Positions 1-8,359 of a stretch of 35,074 nt of DNA are shown here, piece by piece. Origin of the DNA: Candidatus Cryptobacteroides merdavium. Lineage in GTDB: Bacteria > Bacteroidota > Bacteroidia > Bacteroidales > UBA932. The stretch spans positions 1-35,074 of the forward strand of contig JADIMO010000047.1 in assembly GCA_017694755.1 (NCBI GenBank), given 5' to 3'. A program made the position numbers and the translations under genes. How positions within the stretch are numbered: position 1 is the first letter of the stretch; every line of letters begins with the position of its first letter. Under the pieces are notes generated by a model. The model was given only the letters and a program-made list of their open reading frames with translations, did not search any database and had not been told where the DNA came from.

Positions 1-264
1 AGTCGCTTTATGGGGTAAGGGGATTTTGTGTCTGCGACATTTCTGTTGTGCAAGAAATATGTACAATAAAATGAATTTTGTCGCTTTGCAAGCAAAATCC
101 CACTAAACCCTATAGGTTGCGGATTTGAGGAAACTCACAAAATCTGCCGGGAAATAGGAGATTTTTGCAGATTTCCGGACGGTTTCCGCGGATTTTTCAT
201 ATCTTTGTGGCTTTATGTGTAAAACACAGACCGGAACGAAATAAAACGATAAAAACTCATAAGA
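1..264. other. Intergenic region upstream of the ompH-like gene
   Basis: No gene can be supported here. Short frames are open from the left edge to about 112, but none has a recognisable protein sequence. The stretch is AT-rich. It contains an 8-bp inverted repeat (AAATCTGC at 140-147, GCAGATTT at 167-174) and a promoter-like -7 box at 200-207. Confidence 0.6.
200..207 (+). promoter_or_regulatory. Candidate -7 box of the ompH-like operon
   Basis: TATCTTTG matches the Bacteroidota -7 consensus TAnnTTTG and lies 57 bp upstream of the ATG at 265. I do not find a TTTG -33 box at the usual 19-21 bp spacing, so this is weaker than the other promoters in the window. Confidence 0.5.
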
Positions 265-879
265 ATGAAACAGGCATCTTTAATTCTCAGCATCATCGCC
301 ATAGCCGCTGTTGCTGTATTCGGTACGCTGTCACTGACAGGAAAGGGGGGAAAGAACGCTTCGGCAGTATCGCCGAGCGACAGCACTGCAACACCTGCAG
401 TAAAGGGAGACATTGTCTACATACAGCTTGACAGGATACTTCAGGAATACGACATGGCCAACGACCTGCGTTCCGTGGTGGAGACCAAGGTGCAGAACAT
501 CCAGGCAGAGGTGGACAGGAGAGGAAAGAAGCTTGAGAGCGACGTGAACGACTTCCAGAACAAGATCAACAAGGGCCTCATGACACGATCCGTGGCAGAG
601 GCGCAGGGCCAGAAGCTCCAGCAGCAGGAAGCCGAGTTCAATAATTTCGCCAACCAGAAGAACAACGAGATCATGGAGGAACAGACCGTCATGATGAACC
701 AGCTCGCAGATGCCATCAAGACCTATCTTGACAAATACAACGCCGAGAAACAGTATGCCATGATCCTCACGAACCAGGGCGGAGCCCCTGTGATCACCGG
801 TGCTGCATATCTGGACATCACTGATGAAGTGCTCGCAGGTCTCAACGAGGAATACGTCAAGAACAAGAGCAAGAAATAG
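265..879 (+). CDS. OmpH/Skp-family periplasmic chaperone-like protein
   Basis: A 204-aa protein with one N-terminal hydrophobic segment (about residues 5-25) that could be an uncleaved anchor or a signal peptide. A low-complexity Ser/Ala/Thr linker follows. From about residue 48 (GDIVYIQLDRIL) there is a long, charged, Gln/Lys/Glu-rich helical region to about 165, then a short C-terminal segment. This is the architecture of the OmpH/Skp family, whose members form tentacle-like trimers that hold unfolded outer-membrane proteins in the periplasm. Length fits the family (about 160-210 aa). The ATG at 265 directly precedes the hydrophobic segment. The next gene starts 9 bp after the stop, so the two are probably cotranscribed. 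The family call is good; client proteins are unknown. Confidence 0.82.
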   Translation: MKQASLILSIIAIAAVAVFGTLSLTGKGGKNASAVSPSDSTATPAVKGDIVYIQLDRILQEYDMANDLRSVVETKVQNIQAEVDRRGKKLESDVNDFQNKINKGLMTRSVAEAQGQKLQQQEAEFNNFANQKNNEIMEEQTVMMNQLADAIKTYLDKYNAEKQYAMILTNQGGAPVITGAAYLDITDEVLAGLNEEYVKNKSKK

Positions 880-887
880 AACGGAAC

Positions 888-2099
888 TTGAGAATAGCGA
901 TACTGTCCTGCTTTTACCCCTACAGAGGTGGAATCTCCCAGTTCAACGCCTGTCTGTACGGCGAACTGGGGAAGCATCATATTGTCAAGGCATTCAATTT
1001 CAAGAGACAGTATCCGTCCTTCCTTTTTCCCGGGAAGACACAGTATGTCACCCCTGACGATGAAGCCGTACCGATAGAGAGCGAATCCCTGTTGGATACG
1101 GCTGATCCTTTTTCATATATACGCACACTGAAGGCCATCAGAAAATGGAAGCCGGACCTGCTCATAGTCAGGTACTGGATGTCTTATTTCGCTCCTTCCC
1201 TGGGTTTCATAACAAGGCACATGAAAGGGACGTCATGCAAGGTGATCTCCATCCTCGACAATGTCGTGCCTCATGAAAGGAGATTCTTCGACACCCCGCT
1301 GACCAGATATTTCCTGAAAGGGAGCGACGGGCATGTGACTCTGTGCGAAGCCGTGGCAAACGACCTGCTCAGGCTCAAGCCGGACGCCAGATATGAGGTG
1401 ATACAGCATCCGTTGTATTCCCATTTCGGGGAAAGGAAACCGAGGAAGGAAGCCGAAAGGAAGCTCGGTCTGCTTCCGGGGAAAAAGAACATCCTCTTCT
1501 TCGGACTCATCCGTGACTACAAGGGGCTCGACATTCTTCTGGAAGCCTTCAACGGCCTTGATGACAGCTATCAGCTCATCATCGCAGGGGAACCGTACGG
1601 TCCGTTTGAAAAATACGGCACGGCCATCAGCACGTCACCGCTGAAAGACAACATAAAGACATTCCTCAAATACATAAAGGACTCGGAGGTATCTGATTTC
1701 TTTTCCGCCGCCGATGTCACCGTGCTGCCCTACAGAAGCGCGACACAGAGTGGCATCAGTTCAGTATCATATCATTTCGAGGTACCGATGATAGTGACGG
1801 CAGTCGGAGGACTGAAGGAGACCATAGGGGAAAGGGGAACCGGACTGGTGGCAGAGGAGTGCAGCCCGGATGCAATAAGGGAGGAGACAGAAAGATATTT
1901 CACGGACCCTTCCATAAGGGAAAGGTGCATAGCGAACATCCGCAAGGAAAAGGAAAGGCTCTCATGGAGTGCCTTCTGCAGCAAGCTCATCAGCTTTGCG
2001 GAAAGCCTGCACACTGATGCCGGACAACAAGCAGACGGTCCTCGGAAAACCGATGCGGCCGCCCGACAGGGGAAATGCGGGTCCCATGAAAAACGATGA
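888..2099 (+). CDS. GT4-like glycosyltransferase (TTG start)
   Basis: A 403-aa GT-B-fold glycosyltransferase, probably cytoplasmic, moving a sugar from a nucleotide-sugar donor to an envelope glycan or lipid. The N-terminal Rossmann half begins MRIAILSCFYPYRGGISQFN, with the Gly-Gly acceptor-side loop. The C-terminal half has the usual KNILFFGLIRDYKGLDILLEAF and IIAGEPYG segments. In place of the classical first Glu of the EX7E motif there is ATQSGI followed by VPMIVTAVGGLKE, as in a common GT4 subgroup. The start is TTG at 888, 9 bp after the upstream stop; no ATG fits, because the first conserved strand begins at once. The last ~30 residues are polar, unlike the family, and run up to the next gene. 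Donor and acceptor cannot be inferred. Confidence 0.82.
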   Translation: MRIAILSCFYPYRGGISQFNACLYGELGKHHIVKAFNFKRQYPSFLFPGKTQYVTPDDEAVPIESESLLDTADPFSYIRTLKAIRKWKPDLLIVRYWMSYFAPSLGFITRHMKGTSCKVISILDNVVPHERRFFDTPLTRYFLKGSDGHVTLCEAVANDLLRLKPDARYEVIQHPLYSHFGERKPRKEAERKLGLLPGKKNILFFGLIRDYKGLDILLEAFNGLDDSYQLIIAGEPYGPFEKYGTAISTSPLKDNIKTFLKYIKDSEVSDFFSAADVTVLPYRSATQSGISSVSYHFEVPMIVTAVGGLKETIGERGTGLVAEECSPDAIREETERYFTDPSIRERCIANIRKEKERLSWSAFCSKLISFAESLHTDAGQQADGPRKTDAAARQGKCGSHEKR

Positions 2100-2151
2100 G
2101 CCAAACCGATGTTCCCGGCATGACCGGGGCATGACTGAAAAGAAAGAGATT

Positions 2152-3966
2152 ATGAAAGGTACTATCTGGACCATACTGGCGGCAATATGCTGCCTGTCCA
2201 TCTTTCCGGCAGAAACATACGCCCAATATCCGGCCGTACCGGTCAGCATATCCACTGAAAAGACCAGGATGAACGGCAGGCTCTACTATACCCATGTGGT
2301 GCTGGAGAAACAGACGCTGTACTCTATCAGCAAGGCATACGGGGTGAGTATGCAGGATATATACGATGCCAACCCGGCCGTAAAGGACGAAGGCCTCAAG
2401 ACCAACTCGATAATCCTTATTCCAGTAAAGGAGACTGCAGGAGAACCGGCCGCACCGGAGACTGCGGCTAAAGGGAAGGATGCGGAAAAGACCGCTGCCG
2501 CAGGAGAAAACCCTGTTGCTGCGGAGGCACAGGATGAAACAACTGCCGAGGACAACGGAAAAGCCGACAGGAGGAAAAAGGACAGAAAGAAGAAGGACAA
2601 GGCCACGGATGGAGAAATGCAGTGGCAGACTGAGGGCAATTTCGTGATACATACCGTAAAATGGTATGAGAATCTTGATACTATATCCGAAAAATACGGA
2701 GTTCCGGTGGATGTGATAATGCAGGTAAACGGTCTCACCGGAAGGAAACTTTCAAACAGGCAGAAGCTCAGGATACCTGCCGACCTCAAAGCCTACATGG
2801 AGGCACATGCCACTGAAACCGGAAAAACCGGAGACGATGACAAGTCTGACTCCGCAGCCGAAGATTCCGTTGAAGAAAATAAAGATGAAGAGGACGGAAA
2901 CAGACAGGGGCTCCTGTTTCCGAAAACGAAAGTAAATGTCACCCTCATGCTTCCTTTGAACGCAAAGGATGGCATGGGAAGCGAACACAATATGGACTTC
3001 TATTGCGGAGCTCTTCTCGCGGCGAGAGACCTTGGAATGGAGGGTACAGGAATAGATCTGAACGTCTATGACACCGGAAACGGGATCCTGCCTTCAACAG
3101 CAGCGGGACTTGAAGCAAGTGATGTGGTGATCGGCCCGGTATCAGCGGGAGACCTCCGGAAAGTATTGGAAATGACCTCCGGGAAGACCGCTGTGATATC
3201 ACCGATGGACCCGAGGGCGGAAGTGCTCGTGTCTTCATACGCCAACCTGATCCAGGCCCCGACGGCATCTGAAGCACAGTATGCCGACCTAATCAACTGG
3301 ATAGGTGAAGAAAAAGGTGCAACGGACAGGACAATAGCAATATTTGAGAAAGGGTACAGGAACAACGGCGATGCCGCCAAGGTCGACTCTTTGCTGCAGA
3401 AGTCAGGAATACTCTATTCTTCATTCTCATATAGCATACTGGAGGGGAGAAATGTTCTCGGTTCAATGGAATCTCTCATGAATCCAGATGCTGTCAACAG
3501 GGTGCTGCTGGTGTCGGAAAGCGAAGCCTTCGTCAATGATGTGGTGAGAAACCTCAGCCTGATGCTTCACGACAAATACAGGATAGTGCTTTACGGCACA
3601 TCCAAGATCAGAGGCTTCGAGACCATAAATGTGGATGACTTCCACAGCGCCAGCCTGCATGTGTCACTCTCCTACCATGTGGACTACGAGAGCAGGGAAG
3701 TGATGGATTTCCTGATGAAATACCGTGCCCTGTATAACACCGAACCCGGGGCATTTGCATTCCAGGGCTATGACATACTCCGATATTTCGCGAAAATGTG
3801 TTCGGAATACGGGAACAGATGGCAGGATAAGCTGGAGAACGCGGAGACAATGCATATGCTTCAGTCCGACTTCAAGTTCCGCAGAATCGGGGACGGAGGG
3901 TTTGAAAACATCGGAATGAGAAGGATAATATATGGCCCTGACTATACGGTGAAACCTGTGGAGTGA
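2152..3966 (+). CDS. Two-LysM protein with periplasmic-binding-protein type I fold
   Basis: A 604-aa exported protein. The reading frame is open much further upstream, overlapping the glycosyltransferase. I place the start at the ATG at 2152 because it begins a clear signal peptide ending ETYAQ; ATG 2131 is possible. Two LysM peptidoglycan-binding modules follow: about residues 38-85 (starting HVVLEKQTLYSISKAYGV) and about 165-210 (starting HTVKWYENLDTISEKYGV). They are separated by Ala/Glu/Lys-rich linkers, and a second acidic linker follows. The C-terminal ~340 residues (from NVTLMLPLNAKDG) read like a type I periplasmic-binding fold, with DVVIGPVSAGD and FAFQGYDILRYFA segments. LysM plus this fold suggests a cell-wall-bound periplasmic factor. 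The fold resembles that of LpoA-type activators of peptidoglycan synthases, but that role is only an inference. Confidence 0.8.
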   Translation: MKGTIWTILAAICCLSIFPAETYAQYPAVPVSISTEKTRMNGRLYYTHVVLEKQTLYSISKAYGVSMQDIYDANPAVKDEGLKTNSIILIPVKETAGEPAAPETAAKGKDAEKTAAAGENPVAAEAQDETTAEDNGKADRRKKDRKKKDKATDGEMQWQTEGNFVIHTVKWYENLDTISEKYGVPVDVIMQVNGLTGRKLSNRQKLRIPADLKAYMEAHATETGKTGDDDKSDSAAEDSVEENKDEEDGNRQGLLFPKTKVNVTLMLPLNAKDGMGSEHNMDFYCGALLAARDLGMEGTGIDLNVYDTGNGILPSTAAGLEASDVVIGPVSAGDLRKVLEMTSGKTAVISPMDPRAEVLVSSYANLIQAPTASEAQYADLINWIGEEKGATDRTIAIFEKGYRNNGDAAKVDSLLQKSGILYSSFSYSILEGRNVLGSMESLMNPDAVNRVLLVSESEAFVNDVVRNLSLMLHDKYRIVLYGTSKIRGFETINVDDFHSASLHVSLSYHVDYESREVMDFLMKYRALYNTEPGAFAFQGYDILRYFAKMCSEYGNRWQDKLENAETMHMLQSDFKFRRIGDGGFENIGMRRIIYGPDYTVKPVE

Positions 3967-4097
3967 CAAGCACAAAATACGGCACGGAAATCATACAAAG
4001 CCACAGGGACAAATCCCATGGACTGCATAAGAGAAAAATAAATTTGCCGACAGGATCCGTTTCCGGGGAAGGCTGCCAGAGACGACCGGGACACCGG

Positions 4098-5774
4098 TTA
4101 CAGGCCGAGAAGCGAGCGCGCATTTTCGACTGCGGCATCAGTGAGTACCGAACCGCTGAGCATCCGGGCAATCTCCATTACTCTCTGCTCCGCAGAGAGT
4201 TTTTTAATGGTGGACACCGTTCTGCCTGATTCTGGATCGATATCCTTGGCCACAAGATAATGGGCATCCCCCTTTGCGGCCACCTGAGGCAGATGCGTAA
4301 TGGCAAACACCTGCATATTCTTTCCCATGTCGCATATCATTGACCCCATCTTGTCGGCGACACTTCCCGACACGCCTGTGTCTATCTCGTCGAATATCAT
4401 TGCCGGCATATCCATGTAGTTGGCCATCATCGCCTTCAGGGAAAGCATGATTCTGGACATTTCACCACCGGACGCACAGGCCGACACATCGACCGGATTC
4501 TTTCCGGTGGAAGAAAAGAGGAATGAGACAGTATCAGACCCTGTCTGGGAAAGCTCTGCAGGAAGGACTGCCGATTCAAACACCGCATACGGCATTTCAA
4601 GATAGCGTATCAGATCGCCTATTGCAGATGAAAATGATGAAGCGGCCTTCTCTCTGGACTCATGAAGCCGGCCTGCAAGGGACAGGACCTCTGTCTGCTG
4701 CATTTCAAGTTCAGCCACAAGGATTTTGCGCCTTTCTTCCATTCCGGATGTGTCCCCAAGGACGGAGGAAAGAGAATCACGCACGGCAATCAGCTCCTCT
4801 ACCGAACTGCAGCCGAACTGCCTCATCAGCCCATACAGCCTGGCTATCCTGTCCTCCACAAACTGAAGCCGCTCGCCCGACACTTCCATTCCGGAATTGA
4901 TGGAGGAAATATCCGAAACTATGTCATCAAGCTCCACCTTGCATGAGGAAAGCCTCTCTGAAAGTGCAGACGCACGGGGAACATATCTGGAGACCTTTTC
5001 AAGATGTCTTTCTATATCCCTGAGCATGGAGCTGACTCCGGAGACTTCTCCGGAGGCATCACCGGCAAAGAGTTCTTCGGCAGCACAGAGATTCTCCTTT
5101 ATTTCTTCCGCATTGGCGAGCCTGGTCTGTTCGGCCTCAAGTTCTTCCAGCTCCCCTTCCTGAAGGGCGGCGGCATCGAGCATCGCAAACCGCGCCTCGT
5201 TATACTCCTTTTCTGCCCTTGCCTTCGCCAAAGACGCCTCCAAGGAGGAAAGTTCGGACTTAAGGCGGCCAAGCGCCGCATAGGCCTTCCGGTATTCTTC
5301 CAGAAGAGCCCCGTTGCCGGCATACATGTCAAGGACCGAAAGGCGGAACTGCTTGTCGGAAAGCAGCATCGTCTGATGCTGCGAATGGATGTCTATAAGA
5401 TATGATGCAAGAGATGAAAGTACCTGGACTGTCACGGGAGAATCATTCACGAATGCCCTGGAGCGTCCGGTCGGGTTGACCACCCTCCTTATGAGAAGTA
5501 AGCCGTCAGCGGCATCTATCTCATTCTCCTCGAGCAATGACATCAGGGCCCTGCTGCGGGTGTCGAAACCGAATTCGGCCTCAACCACACAATTCCCGCC
5601 GCTCTCACCTATCGCAGCCGCATCCGCCTTTGCCCCGAGGGCAAGGCCAAGTGCACCGAGAATGATGGACTTTCCGGCTCCGGTCTGGCCGGTAATTATG
5701 ACAAGACCCTCCGGGAACCCGATGTCCAGAGAGTCTATCAGTACATAATTCCTTACATGAAGCCGTCTCAGCAT
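4098..5774 (-). CDS. recN: DNA repair ATPase RecN
   Basis: A 558-aa SMC-like ATPase of recombinational double-strand-break repair, acting on DNA in the cytoplasm. The N terminus MLRRLHVRNYVLIDSL is typical of RecN. Walker A is GQTGAGKS (residues 29-36). The middle ~300 residues form the coiled-coil arms. Near the C terminus come the ABC signature ASGGEMSR, Walker B MIFDEIDTGVSG and the H-loop segment FAITHLPQVAAKGD. Length is normal. It is the last gene of a minus-strand run (trxB, bamD, rpoZ, recN), starting 14 bp after the rpoZ stop. It faces the LysM gene convergently across 131 bp in which I see no clear terminator. Confidence 0.97.
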   Translation of the reverse strand: MLRRLHVRNYVLIDSLDIGFPEGLVIITGQTGAGKSIILGALGLALGAKADAAAIGESGGNCVVEAEFGFDTRSRALMSLLEENEIDAADGLLLIRRVVNPTGRSRAFVNDSPVTVQVLSSLASYLIDIHSQHQTMLLSDKQFRLSVLDMYAGNGALLEEYRKAYAALGRLKSELSSLEASLAKARAEKEYNEARFAMLDAAALQEGELEELEAEQTRLANAEEIKENLCAAEELFAGDASGEVSGVSSMLRDIERHLEKVSRYVPRASALSERLSSCKVELDDIVSDISSINSGMEVSGERLQFVEDRIARLYGLMRQFGCSSVEELIAVRDSLSSVLGDTSGMEERRKILVAELEMQQTEVLSLAGRLHESREKAASSFSSAIGDLIRYLEMPYAVFESAVLPAELSQTGSDTVSFLFSSTGKNPVDVSACASGGEMSRIMLSLKAMMANYMDMPAMIFDEIDTGVSGSVADKMGSMICDMGKNMQVFAITHLPQVAAKGDAHYLVAKDIDPESGRTVSTIKKLSAEQRVMEIARMLSGSVLTDAAVENARSLLGL

Positions 5775-5788
5775 CTGAAATGCAGAAG

Positions 5789-6109
5789 TTATTCGTTATC
5801 TTCCTTTCCAGCCATCCTCCAGTAGATCTCATTGTTCTCGAATTCCGAAATGGCAACGAGTCCCGGCTTAGGCTGCTTTTCATAGAATTTGGAGATCTCT
5901 ATCTGCTCCCTGTTTTCAAACACCTCCTCCATCGTGTCGCGGTCATTCTTGAAGTCCTCAAGCTTCTTGGTGAGTTCTTTCTTCTCGGCAATCGAAATCT
6001 GGTTTGCACGCTTGGAAAGTATCACCACCGTCTCATAGATGTTGTGTGTGGGGGCTGCAAGATCACAGAGATCCCTCGTAATGGTATTGGTAGGAATTTT
6101 CTTTGTCAT
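5789..6109 (-). CDS. rpoZ: DNA-directed RNA polymerase omega subunit
   Basis: A 106-aa protein of the Bacteroidota omega type. It begins MTKKIPTNTITRDLCDLAAP, then has the conserved helix NIYETVVILSKRANQI, where the omega family keeps its region for clamping the beta-prime C terminus, followed by a Lys/Glu-rich helical tail. Omega helps assemble and stabilise RNA polymerase. Its place between bamD and recN fits a housekeeping cluster. It starts 69 bp downstream of bamD and ends 14 bp before recN. The main alternative, an unrelated small acidic protein, is unlikely given the N-terminal half. Confidence 0.88.
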   Translation of the reverse strand: MTKKIPTNTITRDLCDLAAPTHNIYETVVILSKRANQISIAEKKELTKKLEDFKNDRDTMEEVFENREQIEISKFYEKQPKPGLVAISEFENNEIYWRMAGKEDNE

Positions 6110-6178
6110 ATTTTGTCCATTATTTTGTCTTCCGTTTTATTATACACCGGCAGGACCGCACGGGTTTCAAAAATTTTT

Positions 6179-7207
6179 TCAGTTTTTCCTGCCCCGTCCT
6201 TTGCGTTCGCCATCCAGTCCGACTGACTTGGCTTCAGACTCCGTCACAATCCCGTCAAGGATGACCTGCTGTTCGGAATCATTCACAAGCTCCTCATTCT
6301 CCCTGTTACCTTTCCTGATGAGCAGCTGCTCGTCACGCTCCATCCTGCGGCGTTCCTTCCGGAATGCCTTCTCGTCGATCTCCTCAGGGGCAGCCGTCTC
6401 ACCGGCATAACGGCCAAGCAGTCTCTGTACCCTTCTGTATATGGCATCGAGTTCCTTCCTGTAATCAGAATCCGGATATTCACCGATGAAATTGAGATAG
6501 TCGTCAACGAATGTCATGTAACGGTCCTTCTGCTTCTGGGCCACGCTCAACTGGGCATATTTATAGGATGACATGGCTATATAATACAGGATATCCTCCC
6601 TGTACATGTTTTCAGCGTCATCCTTCAGTATATTCTTGAAGGTCACCCTCGAAGCGATGTAGTCTTCCATCTTGTAATACAGCCTTGCCGCCTCAAAGGC
6701 CTTTGTGTCGAGACGCATGTTGAGGTCATCCATCATGTCCCGGCAGATACCGATGTTGGTGGCCTCAGGATATTCGAGCATATACTCGGATATGGCAGTC
6801 ATGGCACGGTAGGTCGGAGCCTGGTCCAACTCATACCTCAATGTAGAGCGGTAAAGGCAGTCCAGCCTGAGGAAGCGGGCCTCGGATGCAAACGGGCTCC
6901 GCGGATAGCTTTCGATGAAATTCTGGAAATTGGTCTCGGCCACAGTGTAGTCCTTTGCCTTGTAATTGCTCAGGCCCCAATAATACTGGACCGTGTCATC
7001 CCTTTCCGTCCCGCTGGTAAGAACGGACATGGACTCGAAAAGAGCGGCGGCCTTGGTGTACTTGGCCTCATTATAATACTGGAACGCCGCTTCGTACTTC
7101 AGGTCCACATCATTGCTGTTGAGCAATATCTCATACTGGGACTTGCACGATGAAAGCGCTGCGGCCACAATCGCGGCGGCGGCAAAAACTCTGAAAATCC
7201 TCCTCAT
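6179..7207 (-). CDS. bamD: Outer membrane assembly lipoprotein BamD
   Basis: A 342-aa lipoprotein. The signal peptide ends at the lipobox LSSC (Cys21). TPR helices follow, starting DLKYEAAFQYYNEAKYTKAA, then FQNFIESYPRSPFASEARF, the family's hallmark second repeat (Tyr-Pro-x-Ser). BamD is the essential lipoprotein partner of BamA in inserting beta-barrel proteins into the outer membrane. It is longer than proteobacterial BamD (about 245 aa) owing to a charged C-terminal extension rich in Glu and Arg, after about residue 255. It starts 7 bp after the trxB stop, so the two are almost certainly cotranscribed. Family assignment is strong. Confidence 0.92.
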   Translation of the reverse strand: MRRIFRVFAAAAIVAAALSSCKSQYEILLNSNDVDLKYEAAFQYYNEAKYTKAAALFESMSVLTSGTERDDTVQYYWGLSNYKAKDYTVAETNFQNFIESYPRSPFASEARFLRLDCLYRSTLRYELDQAPTYRAMTAISEYMLEYPEATNIGICRDMMDDLNMRLDTKAFEAARLYYKMEDYIASRVTFKNILKDDAENMYREDILYYIAMSSYKYAQLSVAQKQKDRYMTFVDDYLNFIGEYPDSDYRKELDAIYRRVQRLLGRYAGETAAPEEIDEKAFRKERRRMERDEQLLIRKGNRENEELVNDSEQQVILDGIVTESEAKSVGLDGERKGRGRKN

Positions 7208-7214
7208 CTTATCT

Positions 7215-8153
7215 TCATATCAAATTCTGCGCAATCAGGAATTTCTCGGCATCGAGGGCAGCCCTGCATCCGGAAGCGGCAGCAGTGACGGCCTGCCTGT
7301 ACAGAGGGTCCTGCACATCCCCTGCGGCAAACACCCCTTCGACATTGGTCCTGGAAGTCTTGCCTTCAGTTATGATATAGCCTTCACTGTCCACATTGAC
7401 CCATCTGCTGAAGAGTTCCGAATTGGGATGATGCCCTATCGCGAGGAAGAAGCCGTCGATGGCTATCTCATATTCCTCCCCGTCCTTCCTCACAAGCCTG
7501 GCTCCAGTGACCCCGCTGTCATCCCCGAGCACCTCGAGGGTATTGCTGTTCCACAGTATCTCAATGTTCGGGGTATTCATCACCCTTTCCTGCATGGCGG
7601 CAGATGCCCTCAAGACATCCCTGCGCACTATCATATATACTTTGCTGCAGATGGTGGCGAGATAGGTTGCCTCCTCGCATGCGGTGTCTCCTCCGCCCAC
7701 CACGGCTACTGTCTTCTTCCTGTAGAAGAAGCCGTCACAGGTGGCGCATGCCGATACCCCCATGCCCCGGAACTTCTCCTCGGAAGGCAGGCCGAGATAT
7801 TTCGCAACGGCACCTGTCGCTATTATCAGCGTCTCCGCCTCTATCTCCCTGTTCTCGTCAACAGTGATCCTGAACGGTCGTGACGAAAGGTCGGCCGATG
7901 TCACCGTCCCGGTACGCACATCGGCCCCGAGACGGATTGCCTGTGCCTTCATCGTATCCATCAGAACCTGCCCCGAAATCCCGTTCTCAAACCCAGGATA
8001 GTTTTCGATTTCAGTTGTGGTGGTGAGCTGGCCTCCCGGCTGGATGCCCTCATAGAGCACAGGCGCAAGGCCTGACCTGGATGCATAGACCGCAGCCGTA
8101 TATCCGGCAGGGCCGCCTCCTATTATGAGGCATTTCAGATGTTCCTTCTCCAT
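7215..8153 (-). CDS. trxB: Thioredoxin-disulfide reductase
   Basis: A 312-aa cytoplasmic flavoenzyme that uses NADPH to reduce thioredoxin. Visible parts are the FAD-binding loop IIGGGPAGYTAA (residues 10-21), the redox-active CATC motif at Cys136/Cys139, the NADPH-binding loop VVGGGDTACEEA, and the C-terminal FAD motif GVFAAGDVQDPLYRQ. Length and motif order match the low-molecular-weight TrxB class exactly. The ATG at 8153 is the first residue of a standard N terminus. It heads the trxB-bamD-rpoZ-recN run. Two consensus promoters in tandem repeats (8207-8238 and 8287-8318) point at it, giving a predicted leader of roughly 45 nt from the nearer one. Confidence 0.97.
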   Translation of the reverse strand: MEKEHLKCLIIGGGPAGYTAAVYASRSGLAPVLYEGIQPGGQLTTTTEIENYPGFENGISGQVLMDTMKAQAIRLGADVRTGTVTSADLSSRPFRITVDENREIEAETLIIATGAVAKYLGLPSEEKFRGMGVSACATCDGFFYRKKTVAVVGGGDTACEEATYLATICSKVYMIVRRDVLRASAAMQERVMNTPNIEILWNSNTLEVLGDDSGVTGARLVRKDGEEYEIAIDGFFLAIGHHPNSELFSRWVNVDSEGYIITEGKTSRTNVEGVFAAGDVQDPLYRQAVTAAASGCRAALDAEKFLIAQNLI

Positions 8154-8206
8154 TGTTTCCTTAATTGTCTTATATCAGCAATATGCCATTATTTCAGTGT
8201 AAGCTG

Positions 8207-8238
8207 CAAATATACGCAGAAGCCGAGAGCAATGCAAA
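8207..8238 (-). promoter_or_regulatory. trxB-proximal promoter inside repeat copy 1
   Basis: On the minus strand, a -33 TTTG (8238-8235) is followed by exactly 20 bp and a -7 TATATTTG (8214-8207), matching the Bacteroidota housekeeping consensus. Predicted transcription starts near 8200, about 45 bp before the trxB ATG. Confidence 0.75.
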
Positions 8239-8286
8239 CTTGTTTGCAATTGCCGAGGCGCAACAGTATAAGTGGACATTTATGAC

Positions 8287-8318
8287 CAAATATACGCAGA
8301 AGCCGAGAGCAATGCAAA
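8287..8318 (-). promoter_or_regulatory. trxB-distal promoter inside repeat copy 2
   Basis: This is the same TTTG-N20-TATATTTG arrangement as in the proximal copy, moved by exactly 80 bp (TTTG at 8318-8315, -7 box at 8294-8287). It could give a second, longer trxB transcript. Confidence 0.65.
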
Positions 8319-8359
8319 CTTGTTTGCAATTGCCGAAGCATGGCAATCAGGCCAATACT

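Larger units (their letters stand above)
8207..8336. repeat. Two direct repeats with 80-bp period carrying a palindrome and a promoter
   Basis: An identical 50-bp unit occurs at 8207-8256 and 8287-8336, exactly 80 bp apart, with an unrelated 30-bp spacer. Each unit contains a palindrome: GCAA, then TGCAAAC-TT-GTTTGCA, then ATTGC, an 11-bp stem with one bulged base. Read on the minus strand, each unit also holds TTTG-N20-TATATTTG. A plus-strand frame through both copies is open but looks like a by-product. It resembles a dispersed intergenic repeat family of Bacteroidales, by recollection only. Confidence 0.9.

Noticed and set aside
140..174. 8-bp inverted repeat near the left edge as a terminator or operator
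   Set aside because: The loop is 19 nt, there is no good T-tract, and no gene is known to end before it.
1969..2151. Upstream extension of the LysM gene frame inside the glycosyltransferase gene
   Set aside because: The extra residues look like out-of-frame translation, and the signal peptide requires a start at about 2152.
4039..4046. TAAATTTG, a -7-like box on the plus strand downstream of the LysM gene
   Set aside because: There is no TTTG box at the right distance, and it would only transcribe antisense into recN.
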